From: Favolaschia claudopus | Taxonomy: Eukaryota; Basidiomycota; Agaricomycetes; Agaricales; Mycenaceae | Assembly: GCA_037176885.1 (NCBI GenBank) | Contig: JAWWNJ010000245.1 | Span: 1 to 64,000 of the forward strand | Direction of reading: 5' to 3' | Length of the DNA stretch: 64,000 nt | Part shown: piece by piece, positions 52,681 to 63,900 of the stretch | How the letters are laid out: each line of letters opens with the position of its first letter | How positions within the stretch are numbered: position 1 is the first letter of the stretch | The notes under the pieces: model-generated | What the model was told of the DNA's origin: nothing | The model's database searches: none | Seen by the model: the letters and a program-made list of their open reading frames with translations, nothing else | Position numbers and translations under genes: made by a program

Positions 52681-53842
52681 TATAGGGCAATGATTTCTCA
52701 CCGTTGTCATCAGCAACTGCAGGTATGAACCCACAGTAATAATTCAGAGGAGCAATTTAATACCCACAAAATGCGGCTGAGGCATATTCTTTCTCCCTCC
52801 CTCTTTGAGCTTTGAATTCGGGACACAAATCACGCGTGATGTCACGGTTTTGCCAAATCCGGACGTTTATTGACGCTTTGGTGGTAGAAGTGTTCTTTGA
52901 GACTTTGACCCAAAATCCTCCTCACCCTACATATGATTTTCTGGAGTACTCTGAGCTCCCTGGAGCTTTTGAGTACTAGACATGAGAAAATTTTTAAGGA
53001 CCTCTCCGGACCCCCCCCTCCCCCCCACCCCCGGTCCGAAATTTTAATACCGATTCCCCCTTGAGCTACTCAAATTCTAAGACTCTTGTCGTGCTCCAAA
53101 TTTTTTTAAACGAAGTAAACGAGTTCTCTATACGCGATTTCGTGTGAGCCGAAATGGACCGAAAGTAAAGCCGAATGCTCACATGCTTTGATCTGCCCGG
53201 AAACGGCCAAGATGAAAACCTGAATAGTGCGGCATGGAATTCGGTTAAAAAAATCTGAGCACGAAGAATTTGTTGCGCTACAAAATTGTCTATTCACATT
53301 TCCAATTGAAAAAACTTTTACATGGAGGTCTCGAAATTTTGACTAAGTCCCGAGATCAATTCTCGGGATTCTCCGTGTCTCTATGTCACCGGTGATTATC
53401 TTCCAGTCCCTCCGGTGTGATTCATCAAACGACTGTCTTTGATTACTCTCCCCTGGGACTGGCTCGAGTCTAATATGATAACTCTGTACCGTTTAAAACA
53501 CTCAACTATATATTATGCCCTTGACAATGCATGAATATATAACAGGACAGTTTCTGATTATTGCCATATCTGGAAAAGCTCAATGTATCCTCTGCATTGA
53601 AATGTGTGATAATAGGATGAAAGTACTTGAAAAACAATGCTAGTTCTCACTTTGATTGACTGGAATTGACTCTCATTTGAGCTCACAACGGCCGCTCGAA
53701 GTTGGTCATTATTTTAGCTATTTTCTCTTTCGAAAAAATCGTCAAAAGTGGCCAAAATAGCCAACTTCCGCTGCTTATTACGGGCTCAAAGCTGCAGGAA
53801 ACTAGACAAAGCAAAGGATGACTGAGGTCATAGTTGCTATTC

Positions 53843-54693
53843 TACTCGGTGTCCACAAAAGTAACCGGAAATTCGCTTATTGCTTGCCAAATTTGTAGTA
53901 TTTTCGGAAGCAAACTAGATAGGTGTAATCCTTGCTTTATTTTGGTCACATATCATACATATCATGTGTAAAGCTGCTCAGGAGAGACCGTTGTAGCGGG
54001 ACAAATCTATCAGCTGTATTTTGATGGTGATCAACAAAGTCAGTGCAACACAGCTTGTTCCGGGAGGAAAATTATGGTTTTGATTTTGCAAGACTCTTCA
54101 GCATGGTGTCCTTTTGTGGGCACGAACACTCAATGTTGAAAAGAAACTGTGTACAGTCGATATCTGTAGCGTTTATTTTGACTGTCTCAGTCTGTCACTT
54201 TCAACCGATCGTCAGACAGTTATTTGGGTGTTTTAAGCAACAATTCAATCAGTTCTGGTGTTGTTCCACCTAATAATGAACACTGATTGTGTTTAAGAGG
54301 CCTATTGCTATTGCTGCTGTCTTCAAACTTGCATAAATGTGAGTGCAAAACTGAAATTTAAGCAAAAGGTTGAAAATTCTGGTTTCCACAATTCTGGTCC
54401 AATAGTGCATCATTTGGAATGGTTCAAAGGGCTTGAAAGAAAATGGTCAACCATGCTTATTTGAGCAAACAGCAACCAATTTCTTGCACAACGTTGACAA
54501 CTTGGCATTGCCAAACAATAACATCATGAATTCAACTAGCTCTAGAGTGATGTAAAAAGAGAAGATCTCCAAGAAACTTAGGGAATGATCTACTCACATT
54601 GAAAGGTATGCAGCCAGGTGCAGAAACCGTGGGAAACTCACGTGATCGCGTCGAAATATCGGCATTTCCGGTTACTTTTGTGGACACCGAGTA
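53843..54693. mobile_element. Mariner-like element with 29-bp perfect TIR
   Basis: TA-bordered, 847 bp (53845-54691). CTCGGTGTCCACAAAAGTAA continues CCGGAAAT and has its exact complement at the right end. No transposase motif in the interior. TIR related to that of 51657-52678. Confidence 0.8.
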
Positions 54694-54878
54694 TGATGAC
54701 CGTTTTTGAGTGGGACGTAGTACAATGTGTAGCGTTGAAAAGTAGGATTCACTGTGAGAAGTATTTGTCATGAAATTCAAGATTATTGTCTTGAAATTCA
54801 AGATTCCTGGCGTTTCGTTAGAATACACGTCATGAATTTCATGACTGTTTTCATGATGCTCCAAAACTTCTAAAAGTG
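54694..54878. repeat. CATGAAATTCATGA-rich remnant
   Basis: Contains GTCATGAATTTCATGAC, CATCATGA-like and TCTTGAAATTCAAGA palindromes like those of the CACTG element at 18596-19531, but not its TIR. Probably a decayed relative. Confidence 0.45.
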
Positions 54879-55168
54879 ACTAAACGCTATTCTCCCAACA
54901 CTGGAGCGCATGCCGTAACGCCATCAGCCCGTGATCTCCGCTGTCAGGGCAGTTCCGGGGAACGCCGAAGCGGCCAAAGCGACGTATGTCTCGATTTTAC
55001 TGTAGCTGGGGCGAATGCCACACAATCATAGGAAGCCAATTGCTTCTTATGTATCTATAGAATGAGTCTGCATACTCTGAATTCATTCACTTAACAGCCC
55101 CCCGAGACGACAATGCTATGAATACCTCGAGGTAATATACTGGTAGTAGTAAGGTTCGACATGCAATA

Positions 55169-55356
55169 TAGAGCCTTTGCGGTGAGCCGCCACACGAACT
55201 GGCGGCTCGTGCCACACAACGACTACGGATGCTACTGGGCCAAGTTAGCCACCTTGAGATGCCCTTCATAACAGCTGCTCAGGGTGGCTTACTTGAGCCC
55301 AGGTGCTCAGCGGGTCGTGAGAAAATTAGCCGCCAGTGGCTGCCGCAAAGCCTCTA
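55169..55356. mobile_element. MITE, TAGAG/TTTGCG family, copy 3
   Basis: 188 bp with TA borders. Ends GAGCCTTTGCGGTGAGCCGC and, inverted, GAGGCTTTGCGGCAGCCACT. Lies inside the Mutator-like element. Confidence 0.75.
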
Positions 55357-56240
55357 ATGTAGCGGTGAACAGAGCTAGGTATATATCAAATCTAACTCTG
55401 ATAGCCCATAGTGTTCTTAGTATACCTTGCAGAGCCCTTATTTCCTGGTTTAGCCCAAGTTGTCCAGTTGTCGGGCCAGCAAAATGATCCGCTAAGGGTA
55501 TTGTATCAAGCTGATACCTTGAGTCCTTTGTAAACTCCGCAAGCAAGATCTTGGCCGACTCCAGCTCATTTTCAGTGCGACGCCATTCGGACTGATTCTG
55601 CTTCGCCCATAAATTATAGACGGCTTTCTGGCTGAATGCCGGCTCAGGATAGGACTTCAAAATTTCCTTCCAGAGCTAACGGACAGTTAGTACGATCGAA
55701 AACTGGACTACAGAGAGCTCATACCTGATATGAACGCAACTTGGGATTATTCTGATGATTTGTTTGACATCGTCGGGTACATCGATGCAGACATATTTTT
55801 GGTGACATTCCTGGTGACGGATGCGAATGAAATACTCGGAGTCATCATCCGGCGAGGCCCATATTGTGAGCCATCCTTGACACTCAAAGGTAGACATCTG
55901 AGCCTTGTCCCGCTGCTTTTCCGAGCTTGCTTTTTTCTGTGACTTCTCCTGACGCAAAGAATTTTGTGCACAAGTGTATTCATAGCGCGCGGTTGAGCTT
56001 CGTTTGAACTCGTAGACAGAATGATAGCTGGATATTGGATATTAAGTAAATTCTTGCCAACAAAGGATGAAAAAATACACACAGGAAGCGATAATCAATC
56101 TTATCCCAAATTAAATCCGCAATGGTGTCCGCCGCATCTCTGACACTGTCCTTCCCAAGCGCCGAGACGTCGACAAGTGCCGTGAATAGTTTGATGTCAC
56201 CAGCAGCTGTCAACGCGTCCAAAAACGCGTCGATATCCAT
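55357..56240 (-). pseudogene. MULE-type transposase N-terminal region
   Basis: Minus-strand ATG 56240 begins MDIDAFLDALTAAGDI. A second exon holds FECQGWLTIWASPDDDSEYF and IRIRHQECHQKYVCIDVPDD, a Cys..Cys..His-x-Cys/His pattern like the WRKY/GCM1-type finger at the start of FAR1/Mutator transposases. A third has LWKEILKSYPEPAFSQKAVY and LWAKQNQSEWRRTENELESA. The coding pattern fades after PLADHFAG and is cut by the MITE. The catalytic DDE domain is absent. The inverted repeats of the surrounding element support the MULE assignment. Confidence 0.5.
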
Positions 56241-56554
56241 GGCGGGAACTTAGACGCGTCCGTAGCATCTTCTGCTGAGTTGTCTGCTTCATTCTCCTTT
56301 TTCTGGATTGTTGTTATTCCGTTTCTCCCGCTTCTTCGCGCTGGTGGAATCCAAACACTGCCGACAATTGCTCGTGAGATGAATCCCGCCCTCCTTGAAC
56401 GATGATATACAGTTCATTTGCTATTTTATGCAGTTGAATTGTGAAAGGTGGTGGACTTAGACGTTTCGAGCAGTCTACGGAAGTTCCCTGACAGCGGAGA
56501 TCACGGATTGATGGTTACGACACGCGCTCCAGTGTTGGGAGAATAGCGTTTAGT

Positions 56555-59089
56555 GGTGATACCGCACTCATATTCAATTGTGGGACCACATTACAGGATA
56601 ATGCATATAATTCTCTTTCAAAAAGTGACATAAAAAGGGCTCGATACTGATGGCGGTGAGAAATACCGGTATCCAGATACCGGCGGAGTTTGAATTCCCG
56701 GCCCGCCGGTCCCTGCGCTCCGCTGAAACGCTCGGTGCGTAAAGGTGCGTGAACTCAGAATCAAAACCCAACCCAACCAAAAGCTAACCCGCAGCCTAAT
56801 CCGAAATACCAATCCAACAATATCAATTCAAAGTCCAACGCCGCCAATTCGCTCCGTTCGCGCAAGTTCGGGGATTCCTACGAAAGTATATCGCAGCTGC
56901 AATCCAGCAAGTAACTCAAATCAATTCAACACGACACAAAATCCAAATCCTTCAATCCCAACAAGTCCTTCAAGAAACCGTTCAACAAACTGTAAGTCAA
57001 AATCCAACCAAAATCAAATCCGTTCAAAATCTTTCTGTAAGTTCGTTCCGTTCAAAGTATCCGTTCCGTTTAAAGAAGCGAGAGATCACAGGTAGAACCT
57101 GGGCGTAGAATTCACTACTCTTCTGTACAAAACAACCGTCCTTTTATACTACTCTTTGTTTGTATGCCAAATAATTAATCTAACATGTTTGAACCAACCC
57201 GAAACAATTCCCCTCGATTGTCGAGAGGCCAACCAGGGGTTCAAACTGTTTCATAACCTCTCTAACAGGAGCTGAGACGCCAATCCACGTCTCATGTGGC
57301 AATATTTAGCTCAAAACTCCCAGTTCAACCTCGCAAACGCCAAATGAAACAGCAAAATTCTTACGCCCAATGAGAAGTACCCAATGGCAGCGGTATATTC
57401 CTTCTAGCCAATAGTAATGCTCCCTGGCGTTTCATATTCTTCGTTTCAATCCCTTCGACTGAAACTCCACGTTCAACTTCAGTTCGTTTCGCTGGTTTGA
57501 TCGCATATCGTGAAATCACCCAGTATTCGGCAAATTCCGGTGTTTTTCAACATTGAAAATTTTCAACGCCCAACATCTCCCTTTTTCACAGCAACTGACT
57601 GTCCCCAGTCAGCGCTAGCGTCCCTTTCAACGTTGTCATCAGCCGCTTTCCTTTCCAGAACAGTGCACCATGTTGAACACTCTGTGGCACGTGGTTATCC
57701 TTATCTTCATACCACCACTATCTTGCCTTCTATTGCCACGCGCTCTGCCTCGTCTGATTATCTGCCCGTTTCCAACTCTCAGAAAATGTTTCATCATTTG
57801 CCTCATGCAGCCTCGTGCAAGCCTCATGTCTCGACACTTAGCCAAATCCGGCAATTCTCGTGCCCTCGAGATTGCTCGTCTCTTCAATTCTTTTGCCTCC
57901 GGTCATTCTTCTTCCATTCATCACTAACTCTTGAAACCTTCGTTACGAACAATCCTACTCAGGTAGTCCGACTCCTTCTGCGGTTTTTGTGGTCTTGGCG
58001 AGTCTCCTCGTGGATACTAATTTTACCTCAGTTGTCCATTTGTGTAACCGTTAAAGCCATCGTTCTTCTGCCTCGAGGCATAGATACAACGCGTCATCAC
58101 AACCGAACGCGGACCTCTCCGAGCGACAATGACTCCGTAAAAGGTTGTTTGTTTTTGAAAAATCTCCGTGAAAATTTTCTCATGATTGACATATTCTGTC
58201 AGCGGCCTTTCTCCTTCTCTCCGTTCAACTTCGTACTTGTTAACTCGGATGGTTTTGGCCTGTCCCCGCCGTTTCCCACCGTGCACGTTTGTGCTGCGCA
58301 CTTACATCCGCACTCCTGCCGCTTATTGTTCCGCCCCAATTATTATTCTTCTCGTGCCCCATTCTTCCAATGATTAACATTTTAGGCTTTTTCTTTCATC
58401 GTATCTTGCCAATAAATAATGCGACGCCACCCCGGATTGTTCAAACATCATCTACCTTTCGCACTTTCACCCCCTTCTGTTACTCTTTCGCTTTTACCAC
58501 TCCCAACACCGGCTATGTCGTACCCCAACAACTCCCCGCTCATTGCCGCTTATATGACTCAACACTCTTCGCCGCTTCTGCGTCCTCTCCCCGATGTTCC
58601 GACTGTTGCTCCTGCCGCCACCATTGCCTCTGCTTCTCCCGCCGACGGCCCAGGTTACGTCCTTCCCGCGATCCCTCCCATCTTGTTATGAAATTTCCGA
58701 GCAACCGTGAATATTTATTTGTACTGCCCGACTTATTTATTCGATTCGTCTTCGTTGTCCTGTATATATATATTCGTCTGCTTCTTGAATGAATTTCCCT
58801 GGTGGGATCTGGTGTCAAATTGTGCGAATCCTCGTCAAAACTTTCAGCGCCAACCGGGCCAACGCCTCTCTAGGAAATTCGATCCCTTTGTGCCAACGTG
58901 TTTTACACGTTCCCGTTTCACTCCATCGTCTCGTCCACCGACACTGTTTCGTCTCCATGACTCCTTCATGGTGCGCGTTTCATCTGGCTCATTGTCCTGT
59001 GCTGTCTAATTATTCTTGCGGCTCTTGCACCATTATTCTCCCTTTTTCACTGCCACAAACTCATCCGCGTTTGAATCATTGTCCAGACG
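56555..59089. other. Long spacer, no gene assigned
   Basis: Non-coding by eye. 56740-57080 is a plus-strand run rich in Asn/Ser/Pro codons from AATCCAA-type simple repeats. A 58-codon frame at 58515-58691 (MSYPNNSPLIAAYMTQHSSP) is the only compact coding candidate. No known repeat ends. Confidence 0.35.
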
Positions 59090-59099
59090 TATAAAAGGC
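59090..59099 (+). promoter_or_regulatory. TATA box
   Basis: TATAAAAGGC about 100 bases before ATG 59195, at a plausible core-promoter distance. Confidence 0.55.
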
Positions 59100-59194
59100 G
59101 AGCCTTTCGACGGTTATTCCCCATCCCACTTCGCTCTCTACTTCTCGGTTGCAGGCAGCCCTTCTACTTATTTCCATACGAAACCCAAGTTCAA

Positions 59195-60653
59195 CATGTC
59201 TTCAATAACTTTTGACTCCCCTGTTTTATCCACGGCCGATGAGAAGATCGTTCGGGATCTTCAAAAGACTCTTCGCGCTACGCATTATGACGATCCTGTT
59301 GATCAGGCTACCTTCCTTGGTGCTGCCGCCGAATCCCTCGTATGCTTTCATTATCTCTCGAGTTCACCGTAGCACTAACTCGTTTCCCACAGCTCAGCTT
59401 CCGCCTGCAAGTGGCGTCCTTCGCGTTGAACGCGGAGCTCGCTGAATGCGTTTTTACTCTTCGCACTCAATTCCAGAAGAACAACTCCCACTTTACTGCT
59501 CCTCCGAGCAAAGCATTGCCGACATTCTCGGCTTTGTTGGCGAGATCATTTCCAAGCGTCAACTCTTCCGCGACCGTAAACGTGCCCAAACCGAACGCAA
59601 CTCCGGTGCTGAGGCTGCTATTGCTCGCGCTCAACGCCGTGATGCCCTCGAGTATGCCGCTGGTAAGGCTTCTAAGAAGGTATGTTCACATTTTCAACCA
59701 CAATATTTCCTTTGACCGTTTTGTTAGACCCCCACTTCGGCTCCTAAAGATGAAGACTGCGTTTCTATCCCTTCCGATGATGAGAAGTTGGATGATAACA
59801 AGCAGCCGGCTGCTATAAAGGTGCGGGACTTGTTTAATTTATTTCTTCTCCTCAATTAATATTCTTTCAGATCCCCGAGACCCCCAAGATTGTACCTGTT
59901 GCTGGCTTGTCCGTTGTTTCGTCCCCGGTTCAGGGTGAGTGAATTGTCTAGTTCTTCGTCGTATTTTCACCTAGCTCATAGTTCGTACTATAGCTTTGTC
60001 ATCTCCACTGTCGCCTGATGTTCGAAGTCTGATGTTCAACCTTCGGCTGAACCACCCAATGCTCGTCCCAGTGAGCTACTCATTACTGCTATTTTCTCTG
60101 CGTTAAACTGTTATTGCTCAGCCGGTCTCACCGTGTCCATCCCTACCGGGCCTCGAGCAGATCGAATCCCCAAGTTATCGTCCAATCCTCGGAAACGAAC
60201 TCGCTCGAATGAGGAGGGTAACTCTTCCCCGCGTGCCTCACGACGCCGTGTTCATTCCTCGCCCAGTTCGTTGCTTTTCCTTCATATTGAACTGCCTTTC
60301 TAATCTTTTGCAGCCCCAGGTCCCAGCTCCAACTCCCATAGTTTACCATCGTCTTCCAATGGGCAGACCAATCATTCAGCGCCCTCCTACCCCTCGTTAT
60401 CCGAAGAACAGCTCAAACGACGTCTTCTTGGTGTCAGGGCCGAGCTCCATCGGCTTTCGTGCGCGCACAAATATCTCTCCTGGCAAATTCAAGTCCTCCA
60501 AGAAGCGAAGCTTGTCGAGCCGACGGTGGGTATTTTTCTCCACCTCAAAGACATAGTATTGATTAATCCTTTCAACAGTCAGCCTAAACGATGCTTCCAC
60601 TGCGACGAGAAGTCGCATCTCATTGCATCCTGCCCCGACCTGGACCTCGATTG
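59195..60653 (+). CDS. Spliced hypothetical protein with C-terminal zinc knuckle
   Basis: ATG 59195 starts MSSITFDSPVLSTADEKIV. Introns inferred at 59340-59392, 59680-59727, 59821-59871 and further short ones to about 60590, all GT..AG. A helical segment (EQSIADILGFVGEIISKRQL, FRDRKRAQTERNSGAEAAI) is followed by an acidic Ser-rich linker, a basic RKRTRSNEEG stretch, a coiled coil (EEQLKRRLLGVRAELHRLS) and a CCHC knuckle, CFHCDEKSHLIASC, before the stop at 60653. Such knuckles bind nucleic acid; the architecture recalls Gag-like host genes. One apparent frame change near 59480 may be decay or an unrecognised intron. The Gypsy element on the other strand lies just downstream. Confidence 0.5.
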
Positions 60654-60979
60654 AATTTGTTGGATCACTTTCTGCCGAATCCGCAGTATTTATTGACTTG
60701 TATTGAGCCGATTTGTTCACTTGTAGCTCAATATTTATTAATGAGCACCGGTTTGCCATTAAACATCGTTCCCGAGCTTGTTCTACCCCCCAACGCTCCA
60801 TTTCAACACCAGACGTCCGTCTTGGTGGGTGATGTGACGTGACATGTCACCGCTAGCAATGACGTAGTTGGATTCAGAGCCTGTGGAGCCTGAAATCCAG
60901 CTGCGTCATAGTTGCTTAAAAATAGATTTTAGGTTTGGCTTGCTCGCTTCCCGTTGGTTCCGACACTCAATCAACTCCA
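60654..60979 (-). repeat. Probable 3' LTR start of the minus-strand Gypsy element
   Basis: On the minus strand TGTCGGAACC begins at 60965, 15 bases after the pol stop. It continues with AATCTATTTTTAAGCAACTATG and a CATTGCTAGCGGTGACATG region. The far end is not defined and no partner LTR is in the window. Confidence 0.4.
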
Positions 60980-63900
60980 TTAAGGTTCTTCTTCGTCTTC
61001 TTCGACCTCTGACTCATGTTCTTGCCCCTCAGACTCCTCTTGGCTAATGATCTCACCAGCCCCCGGATTTAGCGATATCTTTCCAAACTGAAAATCCTCG
61101 CCCTCGTAAGTTGGTTCCGGTTCATTTTCGAGGCTCTCCAACGTCTCTCTGGATATATCAATCAAGTCTTCAATCCTCCTCCCGATGGTAAGCTTCCGCC
61201 GTTGTTCATATGGAATAACTCTGAATTTTCCGATTTTCTTTTGCCAGACCGCGCCGTTAAATTCACAAACAATGTAAGATCCACCCTTTGTTCTTCTCAC
61301 AACTATAACCGGTCCCCACCATCGCTCTCGGTTTCTACCGCTCAATGAACCTTCATCAACAACATTTCTAATCAGAACAACATCTCCCGGTTCGAAACAA
61401 TAATCCCGAATGACATGTTTGAATTTCTCGGCATAAGCTTTCGCATTATCCTCTTTCAATTTCGCTATTCTGATTCGCATTTCTTCAACATGCACAGCGT
61501 GTTTAGCTAGCGCTCGAGCTCGTAGTCCAACAAGCTCGTCCGTTGAGATCAAACAATCCGGATATTCAACCAGCCATGTTGCCTCCGCAACATCGAGCGG
61601 TAGAATTGGATGTGCACCACATATAGCAAAATAAGGCGAGCAACCCATCCCTCGTCTCGTCGTAATTCGATCTGCCCACAGTACTTGATGCAAGAAATAA
61701 TACCACTTTTTCAAATCACCACCGGTTGCCTTGAATAAGGATTGGCGGAGATCCCAATGGCCTCTCTCTACGACTCCATTGGCTTGCGAATGGTACGGTG
61801 ATATTCTTATCCCTTGAATTCCGTACTTTGATTTAAGCCATTCAATAGCGGCAATAAACGGTGCACCGTTATCCGTTACGATCCAGCGCGGACAACCCCA
61901 CCGGCAAATTACGTCTTCAAGAAGGAACATTCCAATTTTTTTCGCTGTCTGTCTGCGCAATCCTCGTGCTTCCGGATACCTCGTAAGCGCGCACCTCGCA
62001 TCCACGATGAAATTGCACCCGTTTGATTGTTCACTCATGTGCATAACATCCGAATGTACCTTCTGAAAAATACTAGGTGTTGCTGAGACCACCGGTGGTG
62101 CCTTCAGAAGCGCTAACCGCCTCTTCTGACAGAGATGGCAGGTCTTCACGTACCACCGTACGTCTTTCTCTAATTCAGGCCACCAAAACCTAACTTCCAA
62201 CAGACTTTTCGTCGCAAAACCTCCCCGATGGCCAAGCGCATCATGCGCACTGCGCATCATGTACATGCGGTGAGATTTTTCAACCACAAGCATGTGCATT
62301 GAGTTAACCCCTTTCCGGTACATCCTTCCATCCTTAGTGATGAAGAATTTCGATGCATGCCGCATGAATTTCCGAAATTTACTGCTGTCTTCCATTCCGG
62401 TAGGCCTTTCCAACGTGTTCTTTAACCATTCTTTAATTATCGGCAACCTCTCGTCCTGCAGACGTGCAGCTGAGCTACGATGATCCTCATCGTATGGTTC
62501 CCGCAATTCTTCAACATCCCGCAGCTCGCTATCTGGCAAGAGTTTATCCTCATACGTCTGAGTATGAAGGTACACAGGTACGATTTTATTACTCGCAGCG
62601 TAAACCCGTTTGATTTCCATTGAAACGATGCGCTCTTCATCCGTAGCTCTATCCAACTCGGCATTGAAGCACAACACACTTGTTGCTACTCCGTCCATAT
62701 TTTGTAAATAACCTCCGCGCGTATCAATGTCATGTTTGAATTCTTCTAACTCCAATGGCTGTTCCGCAAAGTAGTCCCAGTCCGAATGAATTTCAGGCGG
62801 GCCATTCCCATCCAACCCATCCTCTATATTCACCCAAACCTCGTCTCCCGGCTGAGCTTCTCGCCTTGATAACCCATCTGGCGGAAAATTCGTGCCTTTA
62901 ACATGCTTCAATTTAAACTGAAACATCAATATCTGTTCAATCCAGCGATTGATCGTTGCATTCGGGCCCATTCCTGGGTTTCTCAACATCCCTTGTATGT
63001 ATTTTGCGTCTGTTTCGATCACTAATTTCCGACAGCCGAGCAGCCAGTACTGCATGGCTTCGAGAGCTCTCTTCAATCCATATAGTTCCCGTTTCGGTTG
63101 CGAGAACTCTGCTTCTCGACGATTCAACGTTATTGAAGCGAATTTGGCATAATATCTTTTCTTTGGATCATCCGGATCAACTTGATAGATTTTAATTCCT
63201 ATCGCCATCCAGGACGTATCCACGGCCATAACTATATCTGAATCCCAGTCATAATTTAGAGGCTTCAAGCACGGTGCGTTGATTAATGCTATCTTCAACC
63301 GCTCCATCGAAATTACTTGTTCATCACCCCATTCAAACACCACATCTGCTCGTGTCAACTTCTGGATAGGCCGCGCGAGAAGTGCGTAGTCTTTGATGAA
63401 CATGCGCAGAACCCCAACAGTCCCAAGAAATCTTCGAACATCTGACACATCTCTCAACGCTCCCCAGCGTTGAATAACTCCAACACGGTCCGTATCCGCC
63501 TTCCTCCCTTCAAACGAACACAAATGGCCAACAACATGAAACTCTCCTGCGCACAGAACTGATTTTGCCCCCGAAAACGTCCCGCCGCAATATTCCACGC
63601 GTTGAATCACACGGTTCAAATTTTCGAAGTGTTCCCAAATGAATTTCTCAATCCCAGGATTTCCAGCTATTGTTTCACAAGTACCATCCGGCAACAAGTA
63701 TTTCGTTCCAGGTCCACGAATTGGTACATCGTCGATGTATGGCAAAGTTACGTGCGGAATTTCCTCACGCAAGATGTAGTTAACATCATCGTGGAAAATC
63801 GGTACGCTATTTGTCCAACCCTGAGGCAATTTCACTAATTTCAGAGCACCGAAAGGCGTCTGGAAAGTAGTAAAATCCCTTGATCCCTCGGCAATATCTC

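Larger units (their letters stand above)
51353..53481. mobile_element. Non-autonomous Mutator-like element with 9-bp TSD
   Basis: 2111 bp (51362-53472) between ATATGATAA copies (51353-51361 and 53473-53481). Ends read TAGACTCGAACCAGTC and, inverted, TAGACTCGAGCCAGTC, with long complementary arms (about 170-200 bp) containing GATAATCACCGGTGACATAG and its complement. Nine-base TSD and long TIRs fit Mutator. No transposase motif inside; it carries two further nested elements. Confidence 0.82.
51259..53790. mobile_element. Second foldback copy, interrupted and right-truncated
   Basis: Left arm 51261-51361 matches 49918-50020. After a 2111-bp insertion the same sequence resumes at 53482 and follows the first copy past its centre to about 53790, where the right arm is lost. 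Without the insertion it would be about 420 bp. Confidence 0.75.
54879..56554. mobile_element. Mutator-like element with about 80-bp TIRs
   Basis: 1676 bp. ACTAAACGCTATTCTCCCAA at 54879 has its complement ending at 56554. The arms match over about 80 bp with a few changes, ending GATCTCCGCTGTCAGGG. Encloses a MULE-type N-terminal coding fragment and a younger MITE. No clear 9-bp TSD (CTAAAAGTG before, GGTGATACC after). Confidence 0.75.
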
